In this document: piece after piece, positions 60,120-64,000 of the stretch
How the letters are laid out: the number at the start of each line of letters is the position of its first letter
Numbering within the stretch: position 1 is the first letter of the stretch
Assembly (NCBI GenBank): GCA_947396885.1
Contig: OX377201.1
Span: 21,987,923 to 22,051,922, forward strand
Direction: 5' to 3'
Length of the DNA: 64,000 nt
Source of the DNA: Heligmosomoides polygyrus polygyrus
Lineage: Eukaryota; Nematoda; Chromadorea; Rhabditida; Heligmosomidae
The notes under the pieces: generated by a model
What the model saw: only the letters and a program-made list of their open reading frames with translations
Databases searched by the model: none
What the model was told of the DNA's origin: nothing
Made by a program: the position numbers and the translations under genes

Positions 60120-62840
60120 TCACCTCCATCTTTTTTTGAGTACATACGACCCTGATTTGCTCTTCATAACGGAGACATGGCTTTCTCCTAAAATATCAGA
60201 CACAGAAGTTGTCAGCGGCTACCCATACAAATCATTTCGAAGTGATCGCAAGGACCATCAAAGGAGGTGGCATTTGCTGTCTGGCCAAAGACACGATTAC
60301 CCTGATTGCTGTTACTACTCTCCCTGTCTCATGTACGACATACTTTGCCTTCACGCTTTCGACACAAGACATCTGGCTGCGTTTAGAATAATTCTAGTGT
60401 ACCCAAAGCCCAATACAAACGCAAATGAAGATGATTCTCTCATAGATGCAATGCTTCAGCTTTGTCTCTCGAATGACCACTTGCTAGTGCTAGGAAATTT
60501 CAACCTTGGTATAGATTGGATTCAACACAGTAGACCTATTAGTCAGCATAATGTGAAATTTGTTGAGTTCTTTGAATGCTTTAAGCTGTCGCAACAAGTA
60601 AGAAAACCGACTCGTGGTGATTCAATTCTGGACATAGTTCTAACTTCATCGCAAACTGTGAAGTTCTGACTTCATCGCAAACTGTTATGAATGTGGCAGT
60701 TCTTCTCCCTTTCGCTTCCTCTGATCACAACATTGTAGCGTTTGAGGCCCCACTTCCATCAGTTGACCATCGTGCGTTATCCCTCCCAAATTTTAGCAGA
60801 GCAGATTACTCTGGTTTGGACAATTATTTTATGAGCATAGATTGATGAGCAGTTTTTGAGGGATATCAAAACATTGATGACCTGTATAAGCGGTTTTGTC
60901 GCGTGGTCTATCGTGGTTTATCCACTCATGTACCGTTTGATTCATTAAAAGCTCCTATTCAGAGGTTCCCCAAACACGTCTTAAATCTTATAGCGCAAAA
61001 AGAACGGCTTTATGAGTTGTTACCAGACCCACTCTTCCATCCGCAGTACAAGAAAATATGTAATGAGTTAGATCACTATTTAAGAAGGTTTTTAGCTTGC
61101 AAAAAAGCCTGCATCGAGAAGTCGGAACAAAAAGGCCCTATTTTCGTTAATGCGCTCTAAACTAAAACCACAGTCGGCGCTTCCTATTTTGAAGGATGAC
61201 GATGGTACTCTCTACAAGAACGACTTCCAAAAAGCTGAAGCACTGGCAAGGTTTTTCGCGTCCGTGCTCACTTCTGTCGTTTTGATTAGAACCTTGCACT
61301 TAACAATGGGGATTCAATTGATGTCATTTATTTTGATTTAACAAAAAAATTTTGATAAGGTAGACCACGAAAAACTTATTAATAAGCTATACCATCTCGG
61401 GATAGAAACGCCTCTCCTGAAATGGATGCGTGCTTATTTATTTGGAAGGCTTATGCGTGTCAAGGTTGGTAACTCTTTCTCGAGAAGTTATACTTGCAGC
61501 AGTGGAGCTCTGGAAGGGGGTGTACTCTCCCCAATTCTGTTTCTAGTATACACAAACGATTTTCCTGCGAGCTTAACCACTGATTCTGTTGTCAAGGTAC
61601 AGATGTATGCCGATGATATAAAGATTTATGGGGCTTATAACAATGACAATATAACTCCTGTCCACCAGGCCTTATCCCAGTCTATCAATTCTATGGTGGA
61701 CTGGGCTAACACTTGGAAGATACCTGTGAATCCCTCCAAAAGTTACACTCTCCACCTTGGAAATCAGCCTAGTATGAGTTATATAGTCAACAACTATGAA
61801 CTCCAATCTGTATATGAGGTTCGCGACCTTGGAATTTTTATTGATCATAAGCCTAATTTTGCAAACCATATTGATGCTATTGCACGGAAAGCGTTTTCCA
61901 TTCTTTTTCTATATTATAGAAACATTAAATCTAATGACAAAGCCATATTGATTACTTTATTACTTTCTGAAAGGGGAATCTCGGCTTAGAGTAGCGTAGT
62001 AGTAGTATTGGACATTCCTCCCAACGATGGGTCATCGAAATATCTATAGATTCCATTGTCCAAAATAAAGAGAAAGAATCGTGAAAAAAATCTTCAACTC
62101 CCTTTTCTTTCGTGGTGCTCGTTGGTTACAGATGTTGCCTGCCAGCCTCTTAGAAGCTCCAAATGTGGGTTTTTTAAAATCAGGTTGGAGAAAATAGATT
62201 TGCTTGCAACGTTGCAAATTGTTGACATTATCCAGAAGTAGTGTTTGGTTTCTTATTTTATTTTTATTCTTTTTATTTTTTCTAAATATCTCACTTTCTT
62301 TTGTTTTTGTCTAACTGGATATCCCTTCATCAACCCCTGCTTTTGTTTCAGTGTTATGTTTTCTTTTCTAATTTGTCACCTTGATGATTTCCTTATTCTC
62401 ATCACTTAGTTTTCATATTTCCTATGCTTTTTCTTTGTTTTGGTTTGTTGTTTGCTTCTCTATACTGATGCTTCCCCAAAATTTCCTCACACTTTTTCCC
62501 ACGTTTTCCCAAGTTATGTGGGTACTGATGAAGTCGACGGACCTAATAAGTTGGTATCCGGAGCCGTTACTCTCGAAAGACTTGCAATGTTTGGCGGGCC
62601 ACTGCTCCTCTTCGTCAGTTTCCCACAGTTTTCCACTGTTCCGGCCAGTTCATTATTGTCTTGTTATATCATAATTGGCTATTTCTTCTGCAGATGTCCT
62701 CAATCTTCAATACCGTGCTGAGCTTAAAGTTTTGATATGTTGAGGTTTTCATTTTGTTCTCATTTGTTTCACTAAGTATACCGTGTCCTTACAGTTGTCG
62801 CTACGCACAATTATGGTGCAAATAAATGAATAAATAAACG
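60120..62840 (+). mobile_element. CR1-like LINE, internally deleted
   Basis: The endonuclease C-terminal half 60,136-60,669 shows LLFITETWLSP, then VLGNFNLGIDW and VRKPTRGDSILDIVLTS. A linker follows at 60,900-61,160. The RT start is deleted about 61,290-61,345, and the palm 61,346-61,989 has FDKVDHEKLINKL, GVLSPILFLVYTND and VQMYADDIKIYG. Stops at 60,843 and 61,161 and the deletion kill it. The tail is ATAAATGAATAAATAAA at 62,822-62,838. The clade is judged from the F-DKVDH...YADDIK pattern; Jockey-type is an alternative. Confidence 0.75.
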
Positions 62841-62894
62841 CCACACTCTTGGCCATCTGGCGCTAAATATGTCCCACGGCTGGAACGTTCCTTG

Positions 62895-63043
62895 ATGATG
62901 CTTAGCGGTTGGCAAACTATTCCAAGAAGCGTTCTTCTTCAGAGCACTCGGAAATATATCCTTGCTGCCACATGGATCATTTTCATTGGAAGCCTTGCCT
63001 GCTACATATTTGTCATCGTTCGATATATTGTGGAAAACAACAA
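62895..63043 (+). CDS. Candidate N-terminal exon of a membrane protein
   Basis: Two adjacent ATGs start 49 codons plus two bases ending AACAACAA|GTGAGT, a consensus donor. About 20 basic/polar residues (LSGWQTIPRSVLLQSTRKY) are followed by one strong helix (ILAATWIIFIGSLACYIFVI) and RYIVENN. This layout fits the N-terminus of DEG/ENaC channels (short amphipathic segment, then TM1) or any type II membrane protein. The frame is also open upstream into the LINE tail, so the start is not certain. No second exon was recognised before the window ends. Confidence 0.4.
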
Positions 63044-63189
63044 GTGAGTTTCAACAGTTAAGGATAAACCATACTTTTGGCACACGCCATAGCGAAAATG
63101 CATTGATCTAGAGCACTGCTCACAGCTACTGCCACAATCTTATGACCAACTCATGGTTTCATTGTGACTTTTGCCTCGTTTGAGAAGTT

Positions 63190-63930
63190 CTGGCAGTTTA
63201 CAAGTTTTGATGCGCACATCGCGCAAGCATACCACTTTCTCATCAAATGCGGCACCTTTCAAGCCATGCTGCATGCTTTTCAGATGAAATGTTACACTCT
63301 TCTAAGCTTCTCTTCTTCAGCTTTGACGCTTTTAAAACCAAACTTGGCAGCTTGCAGATAGCGGCGAGTATTTCCGCCTTAAAGAAGAGACTCTCAAACA
63401 ATTTTGTAGTTTTTAAACTCATCTGCCCCGAAGTGGAGAGTCAACACATTGCTTGAAGCTTTATAAAATTTTTATCGTCGAAAAGAGTATAATAGATTAC
63501 ATTTTGTTTTAAAGCGCAGGAAGGAGAAATCACGTGGCTTTTAAAGGAAGAGATCGCGCCATGCACCGTCGCAATTATTAATTTATGGCAAAAATTCTGT
63601 TTCCGTTTAGCAACATGTATGCGCACAACAGTAACTGTAAGTAGCAATGTAGAAATGTGTATTTATAATATTCTTGTCGCTCCGCTTACATCTGTGTTAC
63701 ACCACGCAAACAGAATCAATGACATAAAAATCACGAAGGCACTGTTGAGTGCACAAGACGACATCTAGTTTTATCATATTACATCATTGCAGCCTCAATG
63801 CGCTTTAAAAACAAGTTCAATTCCGTATGTTTCTATAAGGAATTAATAAAGAGTGGTGCAGTCTGATTTTCAAAGTGTTCAGTTTGAAGTGAGAATAGTG
63901 ACAGAGCAGAAATCGATGTGAAGATGCCGC
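63190..63930. repeat. FB-A foldback, near-complete copy at the right edge
   Basis: Left half with GGCACCTTTCAAGCCATGCT and AAACCAAACTTGGCAGC, loop GAAGAGATCGCGCCATGCAC, right half with TTTTCAAAGTGTTCAGTTTG. Ends before 63,931; the last 70 bp show nothing. Confidence 0.6.
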
Positions 63931-64000
63931 GAAATTTCTTCGAGTAGTTAGATCCCTTTGTCACTCCTTCCAATCAGTCACTCCTTGCCGCGTCGCACTC

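Overview
The window is eukaryotic and reads as a clade V (strongylid or hookworm-like) nematode. Host exons are short with consensus GT-AG introns (57 and 69 bp at the small end), a probable trans-splice acceptor sits 7 bases before one start codon, and most of the remaining DNA is transposable elements of nematode type. There is no bacterial-style operon. The genus is an inference.

Host genes. (1) The left edge (about 161-2,895, + strand) carries the last four exons of a Patched/Dispatched-superfamily membrane protein, ending in TGA with AATAAA at 2,968. (2) A short-chain dehydrogenase/reductase (SDR) gene lies on the - strand from 47,513 to 12,821. I assembled nine exons; all splice phases agree and give one 292-residue protein with every classical SDR motif. 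Its 34.7 kb span comes from TE-filled introns (intron 3 is 19.7 kb, intron 6 is 10.3 kb). (3) A single membrane-anchor exon candidate lies at 62,895-63,043 (+).

Mobile elements. Intron 3 of the SDR gene holds, on the opposite strand, an 11-exon hAT-type transposase gene (36,877-39,504) that is open through every junction (668 codons). It also holds a Tc1-like element with inverted ends split by an RTE-type LINE with a 17-bp target duplication (40,442-43,856), and a mariner (44,740-45,998). At least three LINE lineages are present: an RTE family with an ACAGGTGAT-like 3' tail (3,556-9,640, 16.5-18.9 kb, 22.7-23.6 kb), an RTE family with GAA tails (41.2-43.7 kb, 55.8-59.2 kb), and a CR1-like element (60.1-62.8 kb). 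A Penelope-like 3' end at 15.2-15.8 kb carries a hammerhead-ribozyme-like motif with almost no stem III; a decayed second copy lies at 24.7 kb.

Nonautonomous repeats fill most remaining space: a tRNA-derived SINE of about 290 bp (nine loci), a foldback family of about 850 bp (at least eight loci), a larger foldback element with long inverted arms, tRNA-like modules in the loops of palindromes, several short MITEs, an ATTCGAAT-rich family, and an element containing a 42-bp minisatellite (three loci). Much of the sequence can be read as nested insertions, so relative ages can be ordered. Two small host genes thus sit within a large TE landscape.
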